Assembly (NCBI RefSeq): GCF_004339575.1
Contig: NZ_SMFV01000006.1
Span: forward strand, 1 to 64,000
Direction: 5' to 3'
Length of the DNA stretch: 64,000 nt
From: Phorcysia thermohydrogeniphila
Lineage (GTDB): Bacteria; Aquificota; Aquificia; Desulfurobacteriales; Desulfurobacteriaceae
Under the pieces are notes generated by a model. The model ran no database searches. It was given only the letters and a program-made list of their open reading frames with translations, and was not told the DNA's origin. The translations under genes and the position numbers were made by a program. This document shows positions 33,642 through 41,041 of the stretch, one piece after another; position 1 is the stretch's first letter, and the number at the start of each line of letters is the position of its first letter.

Positions 33642-34754
33642 TTAGTCAAAGAGGACACTGCAGAGCTTACCGATAACGGTGTTTGAGATAAAAAGTCCCG
33701 GAGTTCCCAAAGAGAGCTCCGGCTCTCTATAGACCAAATAACCTTCCTCAAGTAAAAGCTGAAGCGCCGGCTCTTTTTGAAGGGCTGATTCAAACTTTTC
33801 CTTTAAACCTAACTCATTAAGGTTAACGCCCCTCAAGAGCCTCATTCCCATTATGAGCCTTAACTCCTTTTCCTCTTCTTCGCTGTGGTCAACGGTTTCC
33901 TCTATAAAAGGCCTACCCTCTAAGAGAGCTCTCACGTACTCCTTAACGTCAGAGATGTTCTTTGTGTAACGGCCATTTACGTAGGAGGCTGCAGAAGGGC
34001 CAATCCCGATGTAGTTTCTTAACTCCCAGTAACTTAAGTTGTGCTTTGACTCAAACCCCGGTAGTGAGAAGTTTGAAATCTCGTAGTGCTTAAAGCCTGA
34101 AGACTCTAAGGATTCCTTTATAAGGTAGTACATCTCCCTGAGGAGCTCTTCTGGAGGTAACTCCTGTTTCCCCGATTTGACCAAGCTATAAAGAGGCGTT
34201 TCCTCGTAGACAGTTAGGGCGTAAGTAGAAACGTGCTTTACCGGAAAGGAGAGGAGTATTTCTAAGTCTTTCTGGAGTTCCTTTAAGCTCTGGCCGGGGA
34301 CGCCGTAGATGATGTCAACTGAAACGTTTGAGAAGACGGAGAGGGTCTCTTCAAGGGCTTTTAGGTTTTCGCTGGAGCTCTGTCTTCTACCGAGGGTTTT
34401 AAGGGTTTTGTCTAAGAAACTCTGAATACCCAAGCTTACCCTGTTTACTCCGGCCTCTTTTAGAAGATTTAGGTAGTCCCTCTTTACATCCTCGGGGTTT
34501 ATCTCAACTGTAACCTCTGAAAACTGCCCGACAGCTCTCAGTATTGACTCAAAAAACTCAACCCCCATAAGGGAGGGAGTTCCACCTCCAAAGTAGATAG
34601 TTGGAAACTGAACAAACTCTGGAGAGCGGTAGGAGAGTTCAAGAAGGACGGCTTTGGCGTAGGACTTTTTTAAATCAAGACGTGGAACGGAGTAGAAGTC
34701 GCAGTAGGGACACTTACTTCTGCAGAAAGGAACGTGAACGTAAAGGGAGCTAAT
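33642..34754 (-). CDS. hemW: radical SAM heme chaperone HemW-like protein
   Basis: About 370 residues. The reading frame continues upstream of the first ATG (34568) through the whole conserved N-terminus: SLYVHVPFCRSKCPYCDFYS, with the CxxxCxxC that binds the SAM cluster, then IYFGGGTPSLM. It therefore cannot start at that ATG. Upstream is an in-frame TGA, and between it and the conserved start the only candidates are CTG (34757) or ATT (34754); there is no ATG, GTG or TTG. AGAGGG lies 7 bases before the ATT, which overlaps the stop of the TPR gene by one base. I annotate the ATT start. The protein resembles HemW, which carries heme to respiratory enzymes, rather than a true coproporphyrinogen oxidase. 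Confidence 0.85.
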   Translation of the reverse strand: MSSLYVHVPFCRSKCPYCDFYSVPRLDLKKSYAKAVLLELSYRSPEFVQFPTIYFGGGTPSLMGVEFFESILRAVGQFSEVTVEINPEDVKRDYLNLLKEAGVNRVSLGIQSFLDKTLKTLGRRQSSSENLKALEETLSVFSNVSVDIIYGVPGQSLKELQKDLEILLSFPVKHVSTYALTVYEETPLYSLVKSGKQELPPEELLREMYYLIKESLESSGFKHYEISNFSLPGFESKHNLSYWELRNYIGIGPSAASYVNGRYTKNISDVKEYVRALLEGRPFIEETVDHSEEEEKELRLIMGMRLLRGVNLNELGLKEKFESALQKEPALQLLLEEGYLVYREPELSLGTPGLFISNTVIGKLCSVLFD

Positions 34755-36238
34755 CAGCTTGCCCTCTCAAGCTGGTTGATTTTCTCCTTTATGTCAGGGT
34801 CGTTTAAGACCCTGTCGGCTTCCCTGTACCAGAGGAGAGCTCTATCCTTTTCCCCCATCTCCTCGTATATCTCACCAATAGTTTCCTTGAGCCTTGCCCT
34901 CTCCTCTTCTGTAAGGCGGGAATCGTTGACGTAATCCATAAGGAAGGCAATGGCATCTCTAAACCTTCCCTTAAGCCTATAGGCGTTGGCAATTAGCTGA
35001 ATAGCCTTAAAGAAGTGTTTATCAAAGTTCATCGCTTTCTTTGCGTTCTCTACAGCGCTGTCAAAGTTTCCAATACCCAACATGGCCTCAGCCATTGAGA
35101 TATACTTCGTTCCGTCTTCTTCCAGTCTCCTTATTTCTGTGCTTATATCTTTTTCTTCCTTCGGTTCCTCAGAGCTCCTTACATACTCCTGAGCTACAGT
35201 CTCAAAGTTGCCCTCTATGACTTGGTCAAGAGCTCCCAGTATCTCGTCAACATCAGGTAGTTCTTCAGCAGAGAACGAGACGTGCATCTCTTCAAGATCT
35301 GGATACTTGGAGCTGACCGTTGTAAACAGAACTTTATACATGTTGCTGTCAAGGAGTTTGAGCTTCTCAAGGTACTCGTAACCCTCTTCTACCTCTCCCA
35401 GCTCAAAGTTTACTAAGGAAAGTAAAAAGTACTTAGCCTTTGGAGAGGTAACAGACTTAGCAATGTTTTTAAGGAAGTTCAGCCTGTGGGTAGCCTTGAA
35501 GACAGAAACGACAAACTTAAGGAAATCAGGGTTATCGTGGTACTCCTCTATTAGCTTGATAAGCAGGGTACTTACGTTACCGTCAGAAAGGTAAGAAAGG
35601 GTTTCCACTATTTGTCTATCTAAATTCTCAGTCTGTTTTATTTCACGGGCTTTAAGGAAAGCCCTAAGGGCGGCCTTGAAGTTGCCAAGGTTGGCATACA
35701 TATTCCCCGTAAGAATGTAATTCGTGAACGCCTCTTCCTTCCTTCCCTCCTGCATAAGGATGTCTGCGTACTTCTCGTAAAAGAGAGGGTGAAACTGTTC
35801 CTGAAGGAACTTTTCAAAGAGGCTCGTTAGAATTTCTGTCTTTCCACCGCTCTTTTTAAACTCCCTGTAGGCCTCCTCTAAGACTTTAAAGGCTTCATAA
35901 AAGAGCTCTTTCTTTCTATAGGCCTGTATAAGAAGCTTAAGGGCCTGAACGTTAAGGGGGTCTATTTTGAGAACCTTCTTAAGTATAGGAATAGCAATAT
36001 CGTAGTACTCCTCTTTAATTTTTTTCTCAGCAAAGCTAAGGAGTGCCTTAACTGCCTTCTCCTTCTTACCGAGCTTAACAAGGGCGTCTACGTAAGAGTT
36101 CAGTATAGAAACCGAATCTGGGTACTTTTTGATTAGCTTTTCTCCTATTTCTGCAACCGTCAAGTAGTCCCTACTACTTACGGCGCGACTGAACTCTTCC
36201 TCTTCAGAACGTTTCTTAAACAGGCCAAAGAAACCCAA
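34754..36238 (-). CDS. TPR-repeat protein
   Basis: A 494-residue cytoplasmic protein composed largely of helical TPR-like repeats. Clear examples are YLTVAEIGEKLIKKYPDS near the start, YYDIAIPILKKVLKIDPLN, and FDSAVENAKKAMNFDKHFFK near residue 395. A more acidic section at about 310-375 separates the two repeat arrays. It probably scaffolds protein complexes; the partner is unknown. It is divergent from a pseudopilin gene (169 bp) and translationally coupled to hemW downstream. Confidence 0.85.
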   Translation of the reverse strand: MGFFGLFKKRSEEEEFSRAVSSRDYLTVAEIGEKLIKKYPDSVSILNSYVDALVKLGKKEKAVKALLSFAEKKIKEEYYDIAIPILKKVLKIDPLNVQALKLLIQAYRKKELFYEAFKVLEEAYREFKKSGGKTEILTSLFEKFLQEQFHPLFYEKYADILMQEGRKEEAFTNYILTGNMYANLGNFKAALRAFLKAREIKQTENLDRQIVETLSYLSDGNVSTLLIKLIEEYHDNPDFLKFVVSVFKATHRLNFLKNIAKSVTSPKAKYFLLSLVNFELGEVEEGYEYLEKLKLLDSNMYKVLFTTVSSKYPDLEEMHVSFSAEELPDVDEILGALDQVIEGNFETVAQEYVRSSEEPKEEKDISTEIRRLEEDGTKYISMAEAMLGIGNFDSAVENAKKAMNFDKHFFKAIQLIANAYRLKGRFRDAIAFLMDYVNDSRLTEEERARLKETIGEIYEEMGEKDRALLWYREADRVLNDPDIKEKINQLERAS

Positions 36239-36407
36239 CTTCCCTCCGTAAGCTCCAAAGTTTATTTCAGTTCTACTCGTGTATTATAATACATCTTGGC
36301 TATCAATATGATAAACTGCATAAGTTTAAAATATTTTAAAACTCATAATTGCCTCTACACGTTCTAATGAACATTTTATTACAAAAAAGCAGTAAGGTGG
36401 ATGCAAA

Positions 36408-36902
36408 ATGAAAAGAGCCTTCACGCTCCTTGAGCTTGTAATAGTTCTGGTGATTATCTCTCTCGTTTCCATAGTAACACTACCGGCCTTCGTAAATAGA
36501 GGAAGTAACTCCTTAGAAGGATTTGAAAATCAGATAAAGAGCGTAATGGGAAGCTTATTCTCCTTCTCCTCAACTCCTGAAGTTTGTATAGATTTCAAAA
36601 ACAGTACCGTAGAAGTTTCGGGGGATAAAGTACCCTTTCCGGATGGATTTGAGCTAACGAGCTTCGTTTCCCCCGGCAAAATAGTTTCGTCCCATAGTGT
36701 CTCTAAATACTGCTTCTCTGGAAATACCCCTACAGTTTTTGGGCTCATAGCGAAGGGAGATTCGGTATACTACACAGTAATGGTATTCATCCCCTCTGGG
36801 GAAACCCACATAATGCAACTAAATGAAGCAGAAGCAGAAACCTTCAAGGATAAGATTCTCAAGGGGAGGATAGCGGAGTGGTTCAGCTTTTACTCATCCT
36901 AA
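36408..36902 (+). CDS. type IV pilin/pseudopilin-like protein
   Basis: A 164-residue protein beginning MKRAFTLLELVIVLVIISLV. This is a short class III leader, a prepilin-peptidase site before Phe (Ala at -1 in place of the usual Gly), Glu5 of the mature form and the hydrophobic assembly helix. The rest is a small globular domain with two cysteines (EVCIDF, KYCFSG) that may form a disulphide. It is probably a minor pilin or type II secretion pseudopilin exported to the envelope. No pilus assembly genes are adjacent. Confidence 0.88.
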   Translation: MKRAFTLLELVIVLVIISLVSIVTLPAFVNRGSNSLEGFENQIKSVMGSLFSFSSTPEVCIDFKNSTVEVSGDKVPFPDGFELTSFVSPGKIVSSHSVSKYCFSGNTPTVFGLIAKGDSVYYTVMVFIPSGETHIMQLNEAEAETFKDKILKGRIAEWFSFYSS

Positions 36903-37123
36903 TACTACTTGCTATAATGGGATTGTTCCTCTTTTCAATTAGGCTCTTTTTCTACATGAAAGAGCTATTTTTAAAGGTAGAAGAAGTAGAAGCTGAACTC
37001 GTAAAGCTTGACAAAAAAATCACTGAACTTGCAGACGAACTCGCAAGAAAAGAGGGCGAAATAAAGTTCCTTCAGAATCAGTACAAGGTATTCATAAAAG
37101 CCTTGGAGGAGCAGGAGAGATGA
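36878..37123 (+). CDS. small membrane-anchored coiled-coil protein
   Basis: An 81-residue protein with an N-terminal membrane helix (LLLILILLAIMGLFLFSI) followed by a heptad-rich coiled coil (KVEEVEAELVKLDKKITELA). The family is not recognised; the layout resembles FtsB/FtsL-type bitopic proteins but no motif supports that. The GTG start has GGGGAGG upstream and overlaps the pilin gene by 25 bp. The stop overlaps the argF start by 4 bp, so the three are coupled. Confidence 0.7.
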   Translation: MVQLLLILILLAIMGLFLFSIRLFFYMKELFLKVEEVEAELVKLDKKITELADELARKEGEIKFLQNQYKVFIKALEEQER

Positions 37124-38049
37124 AGGATTTTATATCAATGCTTGATGCTGACATGCTCTTCATAGAGAACATCATCCACTTAAGCGCATTCTTAAAAGAA
37201 AAGCAGAAAAAAGGGGAAATTTACAGGCCTCTTGAAGGCTTTACGGCAGCCCTAATCTTTGAAAAACCCTCTACCAGAACCCGCGTCTCCTTTGAGGTGG
37301 GCGTGTACCAGCTTGGAGGACACGGGGTTTATATGGACACCCAAGGCTCACAGCTTGGTAGGGGAGAACCTATTAAAGACACAGCAAGAGTTCTCTCCCG
37401 CTACGTTGACCTAATAGTTATAAGGACATTCGGCCAAGAGAGAGTAGAGGAGCTGGCAAGGTACTCAGACGTTCCAGTTATAAACGCCCTCACGGACGAA
37501 GAGCATCCCTGTCAAGTTCTTGCAGACCTCTTTACAATTTGGGAGTACAAGAGGACACTAAAAGGTTTAAAGGTTGCCTTCATAGGCGACGGCAACAACA
37601 TGTGTAACTCTTGGCTCATTGCAGCAGCCTTCACGGGAATGAAATTCTACGCTGCAACGCCTGAAGGTTTTGAACCTCTTGAACGCTACGTTAAGAAGGC
37701 TAAGGAAATTGCCTCAGAGACCGGCGCTGAGATTGTAGTTACAAACGACCCGGTAGAAGCAGCAAAGGATGCTGACGTTATTTACACAGATGTTTGGGCT
37801 TCAATGGGACAGGAAAAAGAGGCCGAGGAGAGAAAAGAGGTATTCATGCCCTATCAAGTTAACAGGGAGCTTGTAAAACACGCAAAGCCCGATTTCCTCT
37901 TTATGCACTGCCTCCCTGCCCACAGGGGAGAAGAGGTAACGGAGGAGATACTTGAAGGTGAAAGGTCTATCGTGTGGGATCAGGCAGAAAACAGGCTCCA
38001 CACCCAGAAGGCCTTAATACTTAAGCTTGTAAGAAAGGCTACCCTCTAA
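37120..38049 (+). CDS. argF: ornithine carbamoyltransferase
   Basis: A 309-residue enzyme that transfers the carbamoyl group to ornithine to form citrulline in arginine synthesis. The carbamoyl-phosphate motif is FEKPSTRTRVSFE. HPCQVLADL and the ornithine-site FMHCLPAHRGEEV are intact. The ATG overlaps the previous stop. It needs carbamoyl phosphate, whose synthetase large subunit is encoded at 47773. Confidence 0.96.
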   Translation: MKDFISMLDADMLFIENIIHLSAFLKEKQKKGEIYRPLEGFTAALIFEKPSTRTRVSFEVGVYQLGGHGVYMDTQGSQLGRGEPIKDTARVLSRYVDLIVIRTFGQERVEELARYSDVPVINALTDEEHPCQVLADLFTIWEYKRTLKGLKVAFIGDGNNMCNSWLIAAAFTGMKFYAATPEGFEPLERYVKKAKEIASETGAEIVVTNDPVEAAKDADVIYTDVWASMGQEKEAEERKEVFMPYQVNRELVKHAKPDFLFMHCLPAHRGEEVTEEILEGERSIVWDQAENRLHTQKALILKLVRKATL

Positions 38050-38115
38050 GAGAACTACTGACAAAGAGAACAACCACTTCTCAGGGAATTTCGGGAGGAG
38101 GAAGGGAAAGGGGGA

Positions 38116-38613
38116 TTAACCTGAAATTTTCTTATGCTTCCTTATACTCTTAACGTAGTTCTTAACAACCGTTGCTTCCTTTTCAAGGAGCTTTTTAATA
38201 CCAAAGTAAGAGAGTACCGAGAATATCGTTCCGAGAAAGATTCCACCGACAAACATGGGAAGTATTATCTCTTTCCCTGCAGAAATAAGGCTACTTAATG
38301 AAGTGAAATCTACGTGGGGAGTACAGGCTTTCCTTCCTAAGAGGAAACAACCAACGTAGTAGTCAATTATTAAAACTGGAATCGTAGTCCAAGGGTTCGT
38401 TACGTGAGTTCCGATAGCAGCAGCCATTTTACTGACTCTTGTTAAGGCTGCAATGGTAACGGCAATGAGAACCTGAAATCCATTAATGGGAAGGAAACCA
38501 ATAAAAACTCCAAGTGCAAGCCCCTTTGCCATCTCGTCGGGGCTTTCCTTCATCTCTAAAAGCTTGTTAAGGTAATACTTCAAGGATAAAGCTTTTTTTA
38601 TCCTGTTTTTCAT
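38116..38613 (-). CDS. DUF2062 membrane protein
   Basis: A 165-residue protein with the DUF2062 signature: ESPDEMAKGLALGVFIGFLP, GTHVTNPWTTIPV and a C-terminal membrane helix (GGIFLGTIFSVLSYFGI). Two further hydrophobic segments suggest an integral inner-membrane protein. The function of the family is unsettled. I chose the ATG at 38613 (MKNRIKKAL) over a TTG at 38652. Neither has a clear ribosome site, and an AT-rich TAATAT just upstream suggests a short or absent leader. Confidence 0.82.
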   Translation of the reverse strand: MKNRIKKALSLKYYLNKLLEMKESPDEMAKGLALGVFIGFLPINGFQVLIAVTIAALTRVSKMAAAIGTHVTNPWTTIPVLIIDYYVGCFLLGRKACTPHVDFTSLSSLISAGKEIILPMFVGGIFLGTIFSVLSYFGIKKLLEKEATVVKNYVKSIRKHKKISG

Positions 38614-38710
38614 AACAGGCTTAATATTACAATATTGGAAAAGGAAGGGCAAGCCTGAAAGCTTGCAGTTTTCCCTTTATACCCCTCCGAGCTACTTTTT
38701 ATTTTTATTA

Positions 38711-38733
38711 AAGGGGAGGAAAAACCTCCCCTT
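38711..38733 (-). terminator. terminator hairpin downstream of the cytochrome-like gene
   Basis: AAGGGGAGG (38711-38719) and CCTCCCCTT (38725-38733) form a perfect 9-bp stem with a 5-base loop, 6 bp after the leftward stop at 38740. On the minus strand a short T-run and AT-rich sequence follow; on the plus strand GTTTTT follows, so it may work in both directions. Confidence 0.75.
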
Positions 38734-38739
38734 CTGTTT

Positions 38740-39447
38740 TTACCTTGTCTTTGAATGGCACTCCATACAGTCCATCTTCGTCTTCTGGAATCCTTTAATC
38801 TTTACAGGGACAAGCCTACCCTCGTGGTAGTCGTTGAGGAGTTCCACCGTCTTCCTCGCAACGCTTGCAGAGAGCCTTGCACACCTTTCAGACCTTTCCT
38901 TGCTGTTGTAGGCAATGTGTCTTCCAAAGTGGTTTGTCGCGGCCTTACACCACTTCATAACAGATACGTGACAGAGTGGAGAGTTGGAAACGCTCTTTGG
39001 ATAGGCAACCTTCCCTTTAGGAACAAAGGTAGGGAGCTCCGTCTTCTCATACCAGCTAAAGAGAGTATCTATCAGCTTCCCGTAGTCCTTGCAGGTTAGG
39101 GTTATTATTCCGCAAGCACCGTTGAGAGTTCCACACACAGTTCCCCAGCCTACAATTCCGCCCTTACCGTAAACGTAGAGCTCTGAAGGTATGTAGGTAT
39201 AGGGCTCTCCAACCTTCTCCTTAAGCTCATCAAGTATTGCAGCAAAGACTGCATAGGCGCAGTGTCCCTTGCGGTAGTAGTTGTAAGCCCTCTGAGCAAC
39301 TCTTTCTGGGTCAAGTTTAACGTAAGGGTATGGTAGGTTGGTATTTTCTCCCCTGCTTGCAAGGGCAATACCACCTCCAGCCGCAACTCCAACAGCAACA
39401 CCTAAACCAACCTTTAGGCCGTTCTTAAGGAAGTTTCTTCTATCCAT
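38740..39447 (-). CDS. C_GCAxxG_C_C family (split-Soret cytochrome-like) protein
   Basis: A 235-residue exported redox protein. It opens with a Tat-type signal (MDRRNFLKNG, then GLGVAVGVAAGGGIALA). The family cysteines are visible in KGHCAYAVF, WGTVCGTLNGACGI, TCKDYG and NSPLCHVS. A C-terminal CMECH is a single heme c attachment site. Split-Soret cytochromes and relatives occur in anaerobes; the electron partner is unknown. I chose the ATG at 39447 because it has GGAGGAT upstream and gives the Tat motif at the N-terminus. A consensus promoter with an operator-like repeat precedes it, divergent from a TrmB-type regulator. Confidence 0.85.
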   Translation of the reverse strand: MDRRNFLKNGLKVGLGVAVGVAAGGGIALASRGENTNLPYPYVKLDPERVAQRAYNYYRKGHCAYAVFAAILDELKEKVGEPYTYIPSELYVYGKGGIVGWGTVCGTLNGACGIITLTCKDYGKLIDTLFSWYEKTELPTFVPKGKVAYPKSVSNSPLCHVSVMKWCKAATNHFGRHIAYNSKERSERCARLSASVARKTVELLNDYHEGRLVPVKIKGFQKTKMDCMECHSKTR

Positions 39448-39457
39448 GGCATCCTCC

Positions 39458-39479
39458 TTAACCACCATTTAGTGGTTAA
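39458..39479. promoter_or_regulatory. operator-like inverted repeat between cytochrome gene and TrmB regulator
   Basis: TTAACCAC (39458-39465) and GTGGTTAA (39472-39479) are perfect 8-bp arms around 6 bases. The repeat overlaps the end of the leftward -10 hexamer and would cover the transcription start and leader of the cytochrome-like gene, a typical repressor position. The divergent TrmB-type protein is the obvious candidate to bind it; that is inference. Confidence 0.65.
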
Positions 39480-39506
39480 TATATCAGCTAAGTTGTCAAG
39501 TGTCAA
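39478..39506 (-). promoter_or_regulatory. promoter of the cytochrome-like gene
   Basis: On the minus strand TTGACA (39506 to 39501) and TATATT (39483 to 39478) are separated by exactly 17 bases. A second TTGACA lies 7 bases further along (39499 to 39494), giving an imperfect palindrome GTTGACACTTGACAAC that could be another protein site. Confidence 0.75.
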
Positions 39507-39520
39507 CTTAACCCTAATAT
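39493..39520 (+). promoter_or_regulatory. probable promoter of the TrmB-type regulator
   Basis: TTGTCA (39493-39498), 16 bases, then TAATAT (39515-39520), on the plus strand 45 bp before the regulator's ATG. Its -35 lies inside the leftward promoter, so the two promoters face each other and overlap, a usual arrangement for joint control. Confidence 0.45.
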
Positions 39521-39564
39521 TTAGCTCTGGTTACCTCTTGCAAAATACGCCTTTGGGAGATAGG

Positions 39565-40335
39565 ATGAAAATCCAGCTTGACGAGGAAGTTATAAAGCTA
39601 CTTAAGGAGTACAGCTTAAACAGCTACGAGGCAAAGGCCTACTACGTTCTGCTTCTACTTGGAGAGGCAACGGCAACATTAATAGCCCGAGAAGCCCAGA
39701 TACCCCAGCAGAGGGTCTACGACGCCCTCAGGTCACTTGAAAGAAAAGGATTTGTACAAGTAAAAAACACAAACCCCAAAAGGTACATTCCAATTCCTCC
39801 CCGCAAGGCGCTCAACAACAGGATAAGGCAGCTAAGACTTGAATTTGAGATAAGAGAGGACAATCTAAAGAAGCTCGTAGACAAGATTGAGGAGAAAATA
39901 CCTGAAGCCAAAAATAGCTCCTTTGACAACGGCTTTCAGGTATTCATCCTTGAAGGCAGGGAGTCCATCGTAAATCAGGCTATCTCAATGATAAGCTCTG
40001 CAAGGTCAACGGTAAAAATTGCTGGAATTAAGCCCCTGTTTACTCTGGGATGCAAAGGGAACCTCAAAAAGTACCTTAAGAGAAAGGTAAAAATCCTCGC
40101 AATGGGAGAGTTTGATAAACCTTGCAAGGAAGAGATTAAAAAGCTCGGAGGCGAGTACTGCGAAGCTGCTGCCTGCTGTCAGTACCTTCTGATAGTTGAT
40201 GACAGTAAACTCCTAATCGTCTACTTTGATGAAAAAGGAGCTCCAAACGGCCTCTACACCGAGAATGAAGCGATAATAAAGCCGTTCATCCTATTCTTTG
40301 ATCAGCAGTGGAAAAATTGTCCCTCAAAGGATTAG
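39565..40335 (+). CDS. TrmB-family transcriptional regulator with cysteine-rich sensor
   Basis: A 256-residue regulator. Residues ~10-75 are the TrmB winged helix (LNSYEAKAYYVLLLLGEATA, REAQIPQQRVYDALRSLERKG), then a dimerisation coiled coil (~90-120) and a C-terminal PLD-like domain (FQVFILEGRESIVNQAISMI). Classical members bind sugars, but this one has cysteines clustered in LGCKG, KPCKEE, EYCEAAACCQY and NCPS, which suggests metal, iron-sulphur or redox sensing. I chose the ATG at 39565 with GGGAG upstream. It is divergent from a redox protein gene it probably controls. Confidence 0.8.
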   Translation: MKIQLDEEVIKLLKEYSLNSYEAKAYYVLLLLGEATATLIAREAQIPQQRVYDALRSLERKGFVQVKNTNPKRYIPIPPRKALNNRIRQLRLEFEIREDNLKKLVDKIEEKIPEAKNSSFDNGFQVFILEGRESIVNQAISMISSARSTVKIAGIKPLFTLGCKGNLKKYLKRKVKILAMGEFDKPCKEEIKKLGGEYCEAAACCQYLLIVDDSKLLIVYFDEKGAPNGLYTENEAIIKPFILFFDQQWKNCPSKD

Positions 40336-40365
40336 ACTCTACCTGAAAATTTCCTCTCTTATCTC

Positions 40366-40394
40366 TTGACACTCTACTGGACAGTTACTATATT
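40366..40394 (+). promoter_or_regulatory. promoter of tRNA-Asn
   Basis: A perfect TTGACA (40366-40371), 17 bases, and TATATT (40389-40394), ending 15 bases before the tRNA-Asn gene. Confidence 0.8.
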
Positions 40395-40409
40395 ACTAAT
40401 CAGCAAAGC

Positions 40410-40485
40410 TCCCCGGTAGCTCAGCTGGTAGAGCGGGTGGCTGTTAACCACCAGGTCGCTGGTTCGAGCCCGGCCCGGGGAGCCA
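40410..40485 (+). tRNA. tRNA-Asn (GTT)
   Basis: A 76-nt tRNA with encoded CCA. The acceptor TCCCCGG pairs with CCGGGGA. The anticodon arm GGTGG-CTGTTAA-CCACC reads GTT. The T arm contains GGTTCGAGCCC. It stands alone behind its own promoter. Confidence 0.97.
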
Positions 40486-40534
40486 TTTTTATTTTACCCC
40501 TCCAAAAGATTCACTTCCTCAAGGATAAAATCCC

Positions 40535-41041
40535 GTGAAAAACCGAGCTGTTTTTTTAGACAGGGACAATACGCTTATTCATGACGATGGATTTATCCAC
40601 GAGCCAGAAAAGGTAAAGCTCTTACCCGGAGTCCCTGAAGGCTTAAAGCTCCTTAAAGAAAGTGGTTACCTTCTAATAGTCACCAGCAACCAGTCCGGTA
40701 TAGGCAGGGGATACTTTCAAGAAGATGACTTTCACGCAGTCAACAGGAAACTACAGGAGTTTCTCAAACCCTACGGCGTCCAAATTGACGACTTCTTCTT
40801 CTGTCCCCACAGACCAGAAGATGGATGTAACTGCAGAAAACCCAGAACAGGAATGGTTGAAAAAGCTGCTGAAAAATGGAATATTGACGTATCAGAAAGC
40901 TTTGTCATAGGAGATAGAGATTCCGATATTCAGCTTGCGGTAAATGCAGGCTGTAAAGGTGGAGTAAAGGTAAGAACTACTCTCTTCCCAGATTTTTTAA
41001 GCGCAGCCAAACATATTGTCTCTCTCGGGGATGAAAGTTGA
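40535..41041 (+). CDS. gmhB: HAD-IIIA phosphatase, D-glycero-D-manno-heptose 1,7-bisphosphatase-like
   Basis: A 168-residue HAD phosphatase. The catalytic motif is AVFLDRDNTL (two Asp), VTSNQSGIGRG is motif II, the zinc loop is CPHRPEDGCNCRKP, and FVIGDRDSDIQLA is the last motif. This matches GmhB, which removes the 7-phosphate during ADP-heptose synthesis for LPS core. Related histidinol-phosphatases share the fold, but the context gives no histidine genes. The GTG start has AGGA nine bases upstream. The stop overlaps truD by 4 bp. Confidence 0.85.
   Translation: MKNRAVFLDRDNTLIHDDGFIHEPEKVKLLPGVPEGLKLLKESGYLLIVTSNQSGIGRGYFQEDDFHAVNRKLQEFLKPYGVQIDDFFFCPHRPEDGCNCRKPRTGMVEKAAEKWNIDVSESFVIGDRDSDIQLAVNAGCKGGVKVRTTLFPDFLSAAKHIVSLGDES

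Noticed and set aside
38649-38666. GCAAGC/GCTTGC hairpin as a terminator
   Set aside because: Short stem with only a four-T run on the plus strand and no plus-strand gene ending nearby; the 9-bp stem at 38711-38733 is the better terminator.
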